Part shown: in pieces, positions 31,365 through 38,990 of the stretch
Layout: every line of letters begins with the position of its first letter
Numbering within the stretch: the first letter of the stretch is position 1
From: Actinacidiphila bryophytorum
GTDB taxonomy: Bacteria; Actinomycetota; Actinomycetes; Streptomycetales; Streptomycetaceae
Direction of reading: 5' to 3'
Assembly: GCF_016916835.1 (NCBI RefSeq)
Contig: NZ_JAFFIX010000039.1
Span: 1 to 44,395, forward strand
Length of the DNA: 44,395 nt
Position numbers and translations under genes: made by a program
The notes under the pieces: model-generated
Seen by the model: only the letters and a program-made list of their open reading frames with translations
Database searches by the model: none
Told to the model about the DNA's origin: nothing

Positions 31365-32636
31365 TCAGCTTCTGTCCTGAACTGCCGGGCGGCGCCGTTC
31401 TGCCCACCGCACGGCGGGAGCCATCGCGGCGCCGGCGGCGGCGAAGAGTCCGGCGGGCACGGCCCAGCCCGCCGGCCCGTGCGCGAGGGCCGTGGCGGTG
31501 ACGACAGCCGGGCCGACCATGAAGCCCGCGGACGAGCCCGCGTTGAAGACGCCCTGGTAGGCGCCGGTCGCCGCGGGGTCGGCGAGGTCGTAGCTGAGCA
31601 GCCAGCCGCCGGCCTGCGACAGCACCTCGCCCGCGGTCTGCAGGACGACCGCCGCCAGCAGCACCAGCGCGGCCGCCGCCGCCGGAAGCCCGTGGCTGGC
31701 CGCGATGACCGCACAGGACGCGGCCAGCAGCAGCCCCGAGGTGCGGCACGCGCGCGCCGCGGAACGCGGATCGTGCGTCCCGCGGGTGGCTCGCACCTGG
31801 AAGGCCACCACCAGCACGGTGTTGAGGATCATCGCCCCGGCGACGACCGCCCGCGGTGCCTCGGTCTCCCGCACGACCCACAGCGGTATGCCGACGCTGA
31901 AGACCGCGAACTGCACGGCGAGCACCGCGTTGAGCCCGGTGACCAGCAGATACGGACCGTCCCGCAGCGCACCGCCGCGCCGGGCGGCGGGCGCGGGCGC
32001 CGTCTCCGCGTCGTCCGGGGCGCGGCCGGCGAGCGGGATGCCGGGGAGCATGGCGGCCACCGCGACGAAGGACGCCGCATTGGCCAGGATCACCGTGTCG
32101 TACGCGGTGCGGGTGTCGGCCTGGAGGGCGAGTGCGGCCAGTGCCGCGCCCGCGCCGATGCCGACGTTGGTGACCGCCCGCAGGTAGGCGCGGCCCGCGA
32201 CGCGGGTGGCGCGGGGGAGGGTGTCGGCGTAGAGGGCGTTGCGCACCGCGGCCGAGGCGCTGTTCACCGCGGTCTCCGCGCACACCACGACCAGGAAGAC
32301 CGCGAAGCCGTGCACCAGGGTGTAGGCGGCCATGCCCGCGGCCTGCACGAGGGACAGCACGACGAGCACCCGGCGGCTGCCCCAGCGGTCGGCGGCCCGG
32401 CCCGCGGGCACGCTCGCCGCGATGGCGCACAGTCCCGCGGCCGTCAGCCCCGTGCCGACCCGGCCGACGGAGATGCCCGCGACGCGTGTGAAGTACAGGG
32501 CGCTGACCGTCATGAACAGGCCGGTGCCGAAGGTGTTGACGAGCACCGTCCAGGACAGCCGGCGCACCACCGGGTCGGGGTGGAGGCCGCGGCGGGGTGC
32601 TGCGGGCGGGCCGGCCTTGGCGGCGGCTGAGGTCAT
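31365..32636 (-). CDS. MFS transporter
   Basis: A 423-residue major facilitator with 11-12 hydrophobic segments. The loop after segment 2 carries the MFS signature PAGRAADRWGSRRVLV, and segment 5-like sequences occur near NVGIGAGAALAALAL. The closest type by pattern is the drug-efflux branch of actinobacteria. The frame extends upstream to 32780, but the ATG at 32634-32636 (MTSAAAK) starts just ahead of the first segment and leaves space for the divergent regulator. Pairing with an ArsR-like regulator suggests inducible efflux; the substrate is unknown. Confidence 0.9.
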   Translation of the reverse strand: MTSAAAKAGPPAAPRRGLHPDPVVRRLSWTVLVNTFGTGLFMTVSALYFTRVAGISVGRVGTGLTAAGLCAIAASVPAGRAADRWGSRRVLVVLSLVQAAGMAAYTLVHGFAVFLVVVCAETAVNSASAAVRNALYADTLPRATRVAGRAYLRAVTNVGIGAGAALAALALQADTRTAYDTVILANAASFVAVAAMLPGIPLAGRAPDDAETAPAPAARRGGALRDGPYLLVTGLNAVLAVQFAVFSVGIPLWVVRETEAPRAVVAGAMILNTVLVVAFQVRATRGTHDPRSAARACRTSGLLLAASCAVIAASHGLPAAAAALVLLAAVVLQTAGEVLSQAGGWLLSYDLADPAATGAYQGVFNAGSSAGFMVGPAVVTATALAHGPAGWAVPAGLFAAAGAAMAPAVRWAERRRPAVQDRS

Positions 32637-32691
32637 GGCCCCATCCCAACGGCTCCCCGCGGGGGCGGGAACTGATTTAGCCTGGCGCTCA

Positions 32692-33681
32692 ATGATCCGC
32701 TTCCGCCTCGGCCTCGCCGACCTCGCCTCGACCTCCTTCGCCTGCTCGGCGCTGCTGGAGGCGGTGCTGAGCCTGCGCATGTGGGAGCACCCGGGCCACT
32801 ACGTCGAGCAGACGCCGTGGTTCCGCGGGATGCGGCAGGACTTCGACGCGCTGGAGGGCCGCGACCTGCTGCTGTCGCTGGTCGCCTCCAACCGCTTCAC
32901 CCCGGACTTCCTCACCCCGCGCCCCACCACCGTGTGGCCGGACTTCCAGGACGAGCTGGCCGCGCTGGTGGCCACGCCCGCGGCCGCCGTGCGGCCCGAC
33001 CTGGAGCGGGCCTTCCTGCCGCACGACCGCGTCGTGCCCGCGCCGCTGGCGTACGGCTTCGAGGACCCTGCGGGCCTGCTGGGGCGGATCGCGGACGCGC
33101 TGGCCGAGTACTGGGACCGCTGCCTGGCCCCTGCGTGGTGGCCGCGCGCCCGGTCGGTGCTGCAGGCCGACCTGGTCCACCGGGCACGGATGCTGGCAGA
33201 GGGCGGCGCCGACGCCCTCTTCGCCGACCTCGCCCACCGGTTGCACTGGCGGGACGGCGAGCTGTCCATCCACTGGGAGCGCCCGCTGGCGCTGCCCCGC
33301 GACGAAGTCGACGTGGACGGGCGGGGGTTGGTGCTGGTCCCGACCTGCTTCGCGCGCGGCGCCAGCACCTTCATCGACCCGGGCGAGACCCCCGTCATCA
33401 CCTACCCGGCGCGCGGCCGCGCCACGATGGCCGAGAACCTGCACCCGCCGCCGCCGGGCCCCGCACTGGCCCGGCTGCTCGGCGTACCCCGCGCCCGGCT
33501 GCTGCTGCTCCTGGACGAGCCGTCGTCCACCACGGAGCTGGCCCGCCGCCTCGGCGTCACCGCGGGCGCGGTCAGCCAGCACCTGCGGGTCCTGCACGAC
33601 GCCCGGCTGCTGAACCGCGCCCGCCACGGCCGGGTGGTCCTCTACGCCCGCAGCGCCCTGGGCGACAGCCTGTGCGGCTGA
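32692..33681 (+). CDS. DUF5937/ArsR-like winged-helix regulator
   Basis: A 329-residue regulator. The N-terminal part (residues 1-240) matches the DUF5937-type ligand region (FRLGLADLASTSFACSALLEAVLSLRMW). The winged helix lies at the C-terminus (LLLLDEPSSTTELARRLGVTAGAVSQHLRVLHDARLL and VVLYARSALG), the usual order for this actinobacterial type. It is divergent from the MFS transporter across 55 bases, so it probably represses that gene. ATG 32692 is the first start that leaves room for the divergent promoters; the leader is short. Confidence 0.88.
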   Translation: MIRFRLGLADLASTSFACSALLEAVLSLRMWEHPGHYVEQTPWFRGMRQDFDALEGRDLLLSLVASNRFTPDFLTPRPTTVWPDFQDELAALVATPAAAVRPDLERAFLPHDRVVPAPLAYGFEDPAGLLGRIADALAEYWDRCLAPAWWPRARSVLQADLVHRARMLAEGGADALFADLAHRLHWRDGELSIHWERPLALPRDEVDVDGRGLVLVPTCFARGASTFIDPGETPVITYPARGRATMAENLHPPPPGPALARLLGVPRARLLLLLDEPSSTTELARRLGVTAGAVSQHLRVLHDARLLNRARHGRVVLYARSALGDSLCG

Positions 33682-33753
33682 TTCCCGGGGCGCCCAAGTC
33701 CCGCTGCCGCAGCGGCGATACGGGCAAAGGGCAGCCGCGCCCGCACCCCCGTG

Positions 33754-33784
33754 TGGAATGCTCGGAGGCCGACGCCGATACCTG
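33754..33784 (+). promoter_or_regulatory. Possible promoter of the TIR-like cassette
   Basis: TGGAAT at 33754-33759 and TACCTG at 33779-33784 are 19 bases apart. The transcript would begin near the GTG at 33789, giving a leaderless mRNA, which agrees with the lack of a ribosome site there. Confidence 0.3.
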
Positions 33785-33788
33785 GACC

Positions 33789-34694
33789 GTGAGGACTGCC
33801 GTCGTGGACAGAAGGGTGTTCGTCAGCTCCACCGGCGACCGGAGCCTCGACGCCAGGCGCCGGGCGGTGAAGGCCGCGATCGTCGCGGAGATCCGGGCGG
33901 CGGGCTACTCCCCCGAGGCCTTCTGGGAGTTGGGGCGGGCTGCCGACCTGCACTGGAACTTCGACAACGTCGACCAGGTCATGCGCTCCTGCGTCGGTGC
34001 GGTGATGATCGGGTTCCCGCGCTGGACGCTGTCGCAGCCGGACGCGTCCGCCCGGCTCGTCGGCGAGTACAACCACTACGACACCGCGGTGGCCCGCACT
34101 CTCGGGCTGCCGATGATGCTGATCGTCGAGCAGGGCGTTGAGGAGCGGGCGGCCACCTGGCCGGGCGCGAGCCGCACCGTCCTGACCCGGCTGCCCGAGG
34201 ACGCGACCGCCGACTGGACGCGCAGCGAGGAATTCCGGCGGCGCTTCACCGGGTGGCTGGGCGAGATGGGCCGGCGCAGCGACGTCTTCCTCGGCTACTG
34301 CAGCAAGAGCCGCGGCATCGCGGCGCAGATCAACCTGCTGCTGACCCGGCACGGGGCGACCGTGCACGACTGGGCGGTGGACTTCCGCAGCGGCGCCTCG
34401 ATCCTCGGCGAGATCGAGCGCGCCCGCGCCACCTGCACCGCGGGGATCTTCCTCTTCACCGAGGACGACCCGCTCGACGGTGTCGCGGGCGGCGCGGCGC
34501 CGCGCGACAACGTGGTCTTCGAAGCAGGGCACTTCATCGCCTCCAAGGGCAAGGAGCGCTGCCTGATCATCCGGGTGGGCGACGCGAAGATGCCCGCCGA
34601 CCTCGGCGGCACGATCTACCTCCGGCTGGCCGAGGGCGCCCCGGTGGACGCGATCGAGAGCCGCGTGCAGCGCTTCCTCGACGGCAACCTCTAG
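33789..34694 (+). CDS. TIR-like nucleotide-binding protein (CBASS-effector type, PF10137-like)
   Basis: A 301-residue protein with two parts. Residues about 7-155 (RVFVSSTGDRSLDARRR, YSPEAFWE, MRSCVGAVMIGFPRW) form a Rossmann-like domain similar to DUF4062 or deoxyribosyltransferase-like sensors. Residues about 164-301 match the TIR-like domain of CBASS effectors (VFLGYCSKSRGIAAQINLLL, TAGIFLFTEDDPL, then PRDNVVFEAGHFIASKGKER) with the predicted NADase Glu at 245 in VVFEAG. Such domains hydrolyse NAD when triggered. Start GTG 33789 is uncertain (33753 or 33804 are possible). It is followed by the NTase gene after 16 bases, so it is probably an effector of that operon. Confidence 0.8.
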   Translation: MRTAVVDRRVFVSSTGDRSLDARRRAVKAAIVAEIRAAGYSPEAFWELGRAADLHWNFDNVDQVMRSCVGAVMIGFPRWTLSQPDASARLVGEYNHYDTAVARTLGLPMMLIVEQGVEERAATWPGASRTVLTRLPEDATADWTRSEEFRRRFTGWLGEMGRRSDVFLGYCSKSRGIAAQINLLLTRHGATVHDWAVDFRSGASILGEIERARATCTAGIFLFTEDDPLDGVAGGAAPRDNVVFEAGHFIASKGKERCLIIRVGDAKMPADLGGTIYLRLAEGAPVDAIESRVQRFLDGNL

Positions 34695-34710
34695 CGGGGG
34701 AGAGGGGCAG

Positions 34711-35667
34711 ATGCCGCGCTACCTCACCTACGGCGAAGCGGTCTCCACCGAGCCGACACCGCCCGACGACGTGCTGTGGGTCGCCCACCGGATCAGCGAA
34801 CTGCCCGCCTTCCAGGGCGGGTCGGCGGTCCTGTGCGGTTCGGTCGCCTGGGGCAGGCCGACCTCGCGCAGCGACATCGACGTCGCCGTCTTCCGCGCCC
34901 CGGGCACGACCGGGCTCGACGAGGGCGTCGCCGACGTCCTGCGCATATACACCGAGCAGGTGCAGGGACGGCACGCGGTCCCGCAGGTCGACGTCATCGA
35001 GATCGGGGCCGAGTCCGAGCGGCTGGTCACCCGGGAGAACCTGGTCACCGGCAGCATGCCCATCACCTCGCTGCGGACCGAGCGCGAGGTCTTCGACGCC
35101 ACCGGGCTGCGCTTCCACGACCACATCGGGGCGCTGGCCGCGGCCAAGGGCGAGCCCTGGCAGGCCTTCCACACCGCCTACCTGGCCGGGGTGCCGCGCG
35201 ACAAGAAGACCAGGACCCGGCAGATCAGGGACTACGCCATGTCGTTCGCGACGCAGTGGCGCGGCCAGCCGCTGCGGTCGATGCGCTACGGAGAGCCGGA
35301 CGCGGGGCAGTTGAAGCTGATGGGCTTCGCGCAGAATTTCCCCGTCCACCTGATGCGGCAGATCCTCGCGCACCGGGCCGCCTACCCGGCCCCCGACCGG
35401 GCCGACGACGTGCTGGCCGCCTTCGGCAGGCTGCGCGGCCACCGCTTCGACGGCATCCGGGCCGCGCTCCGGCCCTTCCTGCAACTGGACGCCGCCTACG
35501 CGGCGCTCACTGACAGGTGCCGTGAACGGCCGCCGCAGCTCGCCCGGGAGGACTACTACCGCGGGCTGCTCGCGCTGTTCGGCGGGCTGCCCTTCGACGC
35601 GGTGGAGGAGGCCGTCTGGGCCTACCTCGGCGACGTCAAGCCCCGGCGCGGAGGCCGCCCGTCATGA
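34711..35667 (+). CDS. Nucleotidyltransferase-domain protein
   Basis: A 318-residue protein with a pol-beta-type NTase core. G43-S44 is in LCGSVAWGRPTSRSDIDVAVF, the metal-binding D55 and D57 are present, and a third acid is at D94 in PQVDVIEIG. All catalytic acids are intact, unlike many antitoxin NTases. The helical C-terminal part (about 200 residues) has no family I can name and is longer than in MNT antitoxins. It could make a nucleotide signal, or modify RNA or protein. It has a strong GGGGGAGAGGGG site, lies 16 bases after the TIR-like gene and overlaps the kinase gene (ATGA). Confidence 0.85.
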   Translation: MPRYLTYGEAVSTEPTPPDDVLWVAHRISELPAFQGGSAVLCGSVAWGRPTSRSDIDVAVFRAPGTTGLDEGVADVLRIYTEQVQGRHAVPQVDVIEIGAESERLVTRENLVTGSMPITSLRTEREVFDATGLRFHDHIGALAAAKGEPWQAFHTAYLAGVPRDKKTRTRQIRDYAMSFATQWRGQPLRSMRYGEPDAGQLKLMGFAQNFPVHLMRQILAHRAAYPAPDRADDVLAAFGRLRGHRFDGIRAALRPFLQLDAAYAALTDRCRERPPQLAREDYYRGLLALFGGLPFDAVEEAVWAYLGDVKPRRGGRPS

Positions 35668-36251
35668 CCGAGCCCGTACGCCGCATCCTCGTCGTCGGCA
35701 CCACCGGGAGCGGAAAGACCACGGTGGCGGGGGAGTTGGCCCGCCTCGGCGGCCTCCCGCACACCGAACTCGACACCCTGCGCTACGAGCGGGACTGGCG
35801 CGAGGTCGCCACCACCGACTTCTGCGAGCAGGTCGCGGCCATCGCGGCCACAAACGCGTGGATCATCGACGGGAACTACGCGGCCGTACGCCAGCTGACC
35901 TGGAGCCGCGCGCAGCTCGTGGTGTGGCTGGACTACCCGCTGCCGGTCATCTTCCGCCGCCTGCTCCGGCGTACGCTGCGCCGCCTGGCCACCCGGTCCA
36001 ACGCGGAGGCCCGCAACCCCGAGCGCCTCGGCAGGCTCTTCGGCCGCCGCTCCATCCTGCTGTGGGCGCTGCGCTCGCACGCACCGCTGCGCCAGGAGTA
36101 CGAACTGGCCGCCGCCGCCCGCACCGGCGACCTGCCGCGCATCGCCCGCCACCGCTCGGCGGCGGAGACCGACCGCTGGCTGCGCGGCCTGGCGGCGGAC
36201 CTGGCCGGCGCTCCCCCGCCGGGCGGCGGCATCGGTCCCGCGGACGGGTGA
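35664..36251 (+). CDS. P-loop kinase (adenylate kinase/FlaR-like)
   Basis: A 195-residue P-loop NTPase. Walker A GTTGSGKTT is at residues 12-20, followed by the family block with LPHTELDTLRYERDW, the NMP-binding-like WIIDGNYAAVRQLTW, the strand LVVWLDYPLPVIFRRLLRRTLRR and an Arg-rich lid region. This matches the topology-modulation (FlaR)/adenylate kinase-like group, which phosphorylates unknown small molecules or nucleotides. The ATG overlaps the NTase stop, showing tight coupling. In this cassette it could phosphorylate or recycle the nucleotide handled by the NTase (inference). Confidence 0.87.
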   Translation: MTEPVRRILVVGTTGSGKTTVAGELARLGGLPHTELDTLRYERDWREVATTDFCEQVAAIAATNAWIIDGNYAAVRQLTWSRAQLVVWLDYPLPVIFRRLLRRTLRRLATRSNAEARNPERLGRLFGRRSILLWALRSHAPLRQEYELAAAARTGDLPRIARHRSAAETDRWLRGLAADLAGAPPPGGGIGPADG

Positions 36252-36375
36252 CTTGCGGCAACCCGCTGGACATCCCCGGTGTGCTGCTGTCGACGCTGAG
36301 CCCGATGTGCGCCGGACGGGCGGCGGGACCGGCTTTCGTGGTCGCCCGGGCGCGCGCGGCGCCGCATCCCGTTTT

Positions 36376-36392
36376 CGCCCCCTCCGGGGGCG
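36376..36392. terminator. Hairpin after the TIR/NTase/kinase cassette
   Basis: CGCCCCC-TCC-GGGGGCG has seven-base arms and a three-base loop, about 125 bases after the kinase stop. It separates the cassette from the DUF2199-like gene. Confidence 0.45.
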
Positions 36393-36428
36393 CCGCGGGT
36401 GTCGGACCCCGCCGCTACAGTGCGGCCC

Positions 36429-36935
36429 ATGCGGATCGACAGGCGCTTCCCCGTGCCGGACTGCCTGGCCGGCGGGGACACGGCTCTGCGCCATGCCGGC
36501 GGGCTGCGGGCGCTGCTGGAGGCCGAGGGCGTCGGCTGCTTCGTGGGCTGCCTGCTGCCGCTGCGGCTGACCGGGGGCTTCACGCTGGTCGTCGGGACGT
36601 GGCTGCGCGTCGGCGAGGCCGAGTTCGGGCGGGCGCAGGCGAGTTGGGAGTCCTACGACTACGAGCAGCTGGTCCTCGCCGGGACGCTGGCCAACGCGGT
36701 GCCGCCCTTCGGTGACGACCTGCTGCACGCGCCGGTGCTCACCGGGGTGCGGGACCGGGACGAACTCCCTTACGTCACCGGCTCCGAGCGTGCCGACGTG
36801 GCCCGCATCCTGGCCACCACCTGGGACCGCGACGACGTCCTCGGCCGGGCGGACCCCGGCCCGGCACCCCCCGACGGGCACCGGACCGGGGCGGGCGGGG
36901 AGGTCAGAAGCCGATGGCCTCGCGCAGCAGGATGA
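36429..36935 (+). CDS. DUF2199-like protein
   Basis: A 168-residue protein. The core (GGFTLVVGTWLRVGEAEFGRAQASWESYDYEQLVLAGTLANAVPPF split over a helix) resembles DUF2199, where a G-x-LAN-x-(L/V)P stretch is typical. The N-terminal zinc-like Cys motif of that family is missing. It has no known function. A TACAGT at 36416-36421 lies eight bases before the ATG, suggesting a leaderless transcript. The last 32 bases overlap the 3' end of the convergent LUD gene, and the C-terminal tail (GAGGEVRSRWPRAAG) is formed by that overlap. A link to the preceding cassette is not shown. Confidence 0.7.
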   Translation: MRIDRRFPVPDCLAGGDTALRHAGGLRALLEAEGVGCFVGCLLPLRLTGGFTLVVGTWLRVGEAEFGRAQASWESYDYEQLVLAGTLANAVPPFGDDLLHAPVLTGVRDRDELPYVTGSERADVARILATTWDRDDVLGRADPGPAPPDGHRTGAGGEVRSRWPRAAG

Positions 36936-37533
36936 CGGTGGCCCGGCCGGGGAAGGGCTCCGCGTTCATGATGAGCAGCCGGTTGATGTGGCTGGGCTTG
37001 CCGTAGACGGCCTGGGCGCGCACGTTCTCCAGCGGGAGGGTGTGCTCCTCCAGGCGGCGCATCGCGGTGTCGAGGTCGGGGACGACCTTCTGCGCGCCGA
37101 CGATCCAGATGGCTTTGCCGGCGCCGCCTGAGTACGGCGGGAGCTGGCTGCCGCTGGCCGACGCGACGACCATCGACCCGGTCTCGGTCACCGCGGCGAC
37201 GCTGCCGATCACGACGTCGGGGCTGGCCAGCAGCCGGCGGATCTCGTCGGCCTGGGTGGCCCGGTCCATGCCGAGGACGACCGGCTTGAGCGCCTCGTAG
37301 CGCCCGCTGGTGTTGATGTCCTCCTCGATGCCGGACAGCCGGGTGGTCTCGCTGGCCGACGTGAAGACGGTGGCGCCCTCGGGGATCAGCTCCCGCACGC
37401 GGGCGCGGGCCGCGGTGGCGTCGTCGAGGATCTCCACGGCGAAGCCGTGTTCCGCCAGCGCGGCCGCCGTCCGCTCCAGGCGCTCCTCCGACACGGGGTC
37501 GGCGAAGAGGGTGGTGGGAACTTGCGAAGTCAC
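36904..37533 (-). CDS. LUD-domain protein (LutC/YkgG-like), copy 2
   Basis: A 209-residue LUD protein. It aligns with copy 1 without gaps, sharing TSASETTRLSGI, VVIGSVAAVTETGS, IWIVGAQKVVPDLDTA and the C-terminal REAIGF. The GTG start at 37533 has GGAGAG nearby. Upstream the same frame stays open for about 57 codons with GC-rich third positions and a His-rich eight-residue repeat but no start codon (see the repeat entry). ECF41-type promoter C is about 355 bases upstream, so the leader would be long. It is paired with the full-length ECF41 sigma factor on the other side of the 500-base gap. Confidence 0.88.
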   Translation of the reverse strand: MTSQVPTTLFADPVSEERLERTAAALAEHGFAVEILDDATAARARVRELIPEGATVFTSASETTRLSGIEEDINTSGRYEALKPVVLGMDRATQADEIRRLLASPDVVIGSVAAVTETGSMVVASASGSQLPPYSGGAGKAIWIVGAQKVVPDLDTAMRRLEEHTLPLENVRAQAVYGKPSHINRLLIMNAEPFPGRATVILLREAIGF

Positions 37534-37580
37534 GATGTCTCTCCTGGACCTGTCGTCATGGGGTGAGTCACGGGGTGAAT

Positions 37581-37652
37581 CGTGGTTCGGGTCGTGCTTC
37601 CAGCCGTGGTTCGGGACGTGGTGCGAGCCGTGCTCCGGGTCGTGGGGGGCAC
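37581..37652 (-). repeat. Three 24-base repeats encoding HxPxHGxx-like units
   Basis: Plus-strand units start at 37581, 37605 and 37629, all close to CGTGGTTCGGGTCGTG plus eight variable bases. Read on the minus strand in the LUD copy 2 frame, they give His-rich eight-residue repeats (HDPEHGSH, HVPNHGWK, HDPNHDSP). Third positions are almost all G or C. No ATG, GTG or TTG opens this frame after its upstream TGA. Confidence 0.75.
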
Positions 37653-37886
37653 GCGTGGCGCCGTCCGGCGCGGGGAGGAAGAGCGTCGCGGTGAACGACG
37701 GTCACCCACGCGTGCCCCGGCCGCCTGTCGGCGGCCCTTCGGTGCCGGGCGCGGTTCGGGAGGCCTGGGCAGACGTCGGCGCAGGTACAGGCGCAGGCGC
37801 ATGGCAGGTGCGACGCTGGACGACTGGACTGGTCATCGTGCTGCGCGGCTTCCTCTTCGCGGACGGCGGTTTCCTCTCACCCTTCC

Positions 37887-37913
37887 GACCGCGTAGCCCC
37901 CCGGAATGTCAGG
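37887..37913 (-). promoter_or_regulatory. ECF41-type promoter C (LUD copy 2)
   Basis: On the minus strand CCTGACA (plus 37907-37913), a 16-base spacer beginning TTCCGG and containing GGGCT, then GGTC (plus 37887-37890). The spacer is nearly the same as in promoter B. A plus-strand reading of the same place also gives TGTCAGG-N16-CGTC (37907-37933). Confidence 0.65.
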
Positions 37914-37963
37914 CCGCGCACGTCGGATGCGTCCGCGGCCGGTTTCCGCCCTCACCTTCCGGC

Positions 37964-37990
37964 CGTCACGTTTCGGCGGGCGGGGTTGTC
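37964..37990 (+). promoter_or_regulatory. ECF41-type promoter E (sigma gene 2)
   Basis: CGTCACG at 37964-37970, a 16-base spacer beginning TTTCGGCGGG, then TGTC at 37987-37990, 43 bases before the sigma gene start. This is the copy nearest to the published TGTCACA-N16-CGTC and suggests autoregulation. Confidence 0.7.
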
Positions 37991-38033
37991 GTGAGGGGGT
38001 GGGCACGCCGCGACCGAGGGAGCCGTCGACACC

Positions 38034-38990
38034 ATGAGGACCCGATCCGAGCCGGAGAGCGGCCGGCGCGAGACCGGCCCGGGCGAGACCGGCCCGGCAG
38101 ACCCCCGCCTGGACGCGATCATGAAGGAGCGGCGCCGGCTGATCAACCTGGCCTACCGCCTGCTCGGTTCACTGGCCGAGGCCGAGGACGCCGTCCAGGA
38201 GACGTACACCCGCTGGTTCGCCATGTCCCGCCGCAGGCAGGACGCCGTCGAGTCGCCCGGCGCCTGGCTGACGACGGTGGCCAGCCGGATCTGCCTGGAC
38301 ATGCTCGGCTCCGCGCGGGCGCGCAGGGAGAGCTACGTCGGCGAGTGGATTCCCGAGCCGCTGCCCGAGCACACGCAAGGCGCCGCAACGGCCGACCCGG
38401 CCGACCGCGTCACCCTCGACGAGTCGGTCAACATGGCCTTCCTGGTCGTCCTGGAGTCGATGACCCCGGCCGAGCGGGTCGCCTTCATACTCCACGACGT
38501 CTTCCGCTACCCCTTCGCGGAGATCGCCGAGATCACCGGCCGTACGCCCGGTGCCTGCCGCCAGTTGGCCTCCTCTGCCCGGCAGCGCATCAGGGCCGAG
38601 CGCGCGTCGGCCACCCCGGCGGCCGAACAGGCGGGCATCGTCAGGGAGTTCAAGCAGGCCTGGGAGGCCAAGGACATCGAGGCGCTGGTCGGCCTGCTCG
38701 ACCCCGGCGCCACCCTCATCGCCGACAGTGGGGGCCTGGCCGCCGCGATCCTGCACCCCGTCGAGGGCGGACCGCAGGTGGCCCAGGCCCATATCGACAT
38801 CGCCCGCGCGGCCCCGCACCTGACCTTCACCGAGCGCACGGTCAACGGCCGGCCCGGCCTGATCGCCCAGCACGACGGCGTGACGGTCACCGTCTACGCC
38901 TTCCACCTGGCCGACCACCGCATCACCCGCATCTGGGCGGTCCGCAACCCCGAAAAACTCCGCGCCTGGACCCTCGCCCCGGCGGGCTAG
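38034..38990 (+). CDS. ECF41-type sigma factor with C-terminal SnoaL-like domain (SigJ-like)
   Basis: A 318-residue sigma factor of full ECF41 length. Region 2 (RRLINLAYRLLGSLAEAEDAVQ) and region 4 (VAFILHDVFRYPFAEIAEITGRTPGACRQL) are followed by a SnoaL_2-type domain (EFKQAWEAKDIEALVGLLDPGA to FHLADHRITRIWAVRNPEKL). The linker motif reads WIPEP (family form WLPEP); the DGGGK-like motif of the C-terminal domain reads DSGGL. In this family the extension tunes activity without a classical anti-sigma factor. It is divergent from LUD copy 2, and both face ECF41-type sites. Its stop overlaps the Fur stop. Confidence 0.93.
   Translation: MRTRSEPESGRRETGPGETGPADPRLDAIMKERRRLINLAYRLLGSLAEAEDAVQETYTRWFAMSRRRQDAVESPGAWLTTVASRICLDMLGSARARRESYVGEWIPEPLPEHTQGAATADPADRVTLDESVNMAFLVVLESMTPAERVAFILHDVFRYPFAEIAEITGRTPGACRQLASSARQRIRAERASATPAAEQAGIVREFKQAWEAKDIEALVGLLDPGATLIADSGGLAAAILHPVEGGPQVAQAHIDIARAAPHLTFTERTVNGRPGLIAQHDGVTVTVYAFHLADHRITRIWAVRNPEKLRAWTLAPAG

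Larger units (their letters stand above)
37534..38033. other. 500-base divergent intergenic region
   Basis: It holds the His-rich repeat tract, ECF41-type promoter C (minus) and promoter E (plus). The short Arg/Pro-rich frames on both strands show no domain and are not called as genes. Confidence 0.7.

Noticed and set aside
37581..37652. Possible CRISPR-like repeat tract
   Set aside because: Units are contiguous 24-base tandem repeats with no spacers and no cas genes nearby.
37530..37896. Small Arg/Pro-rich frames on both strands in the 500-base gap
   Set aside because: No ribosome site, no domain and composition typical of GC-rich non-coding frames; only the LUD-frame His repeat has coding-like statistics and is reported separately.
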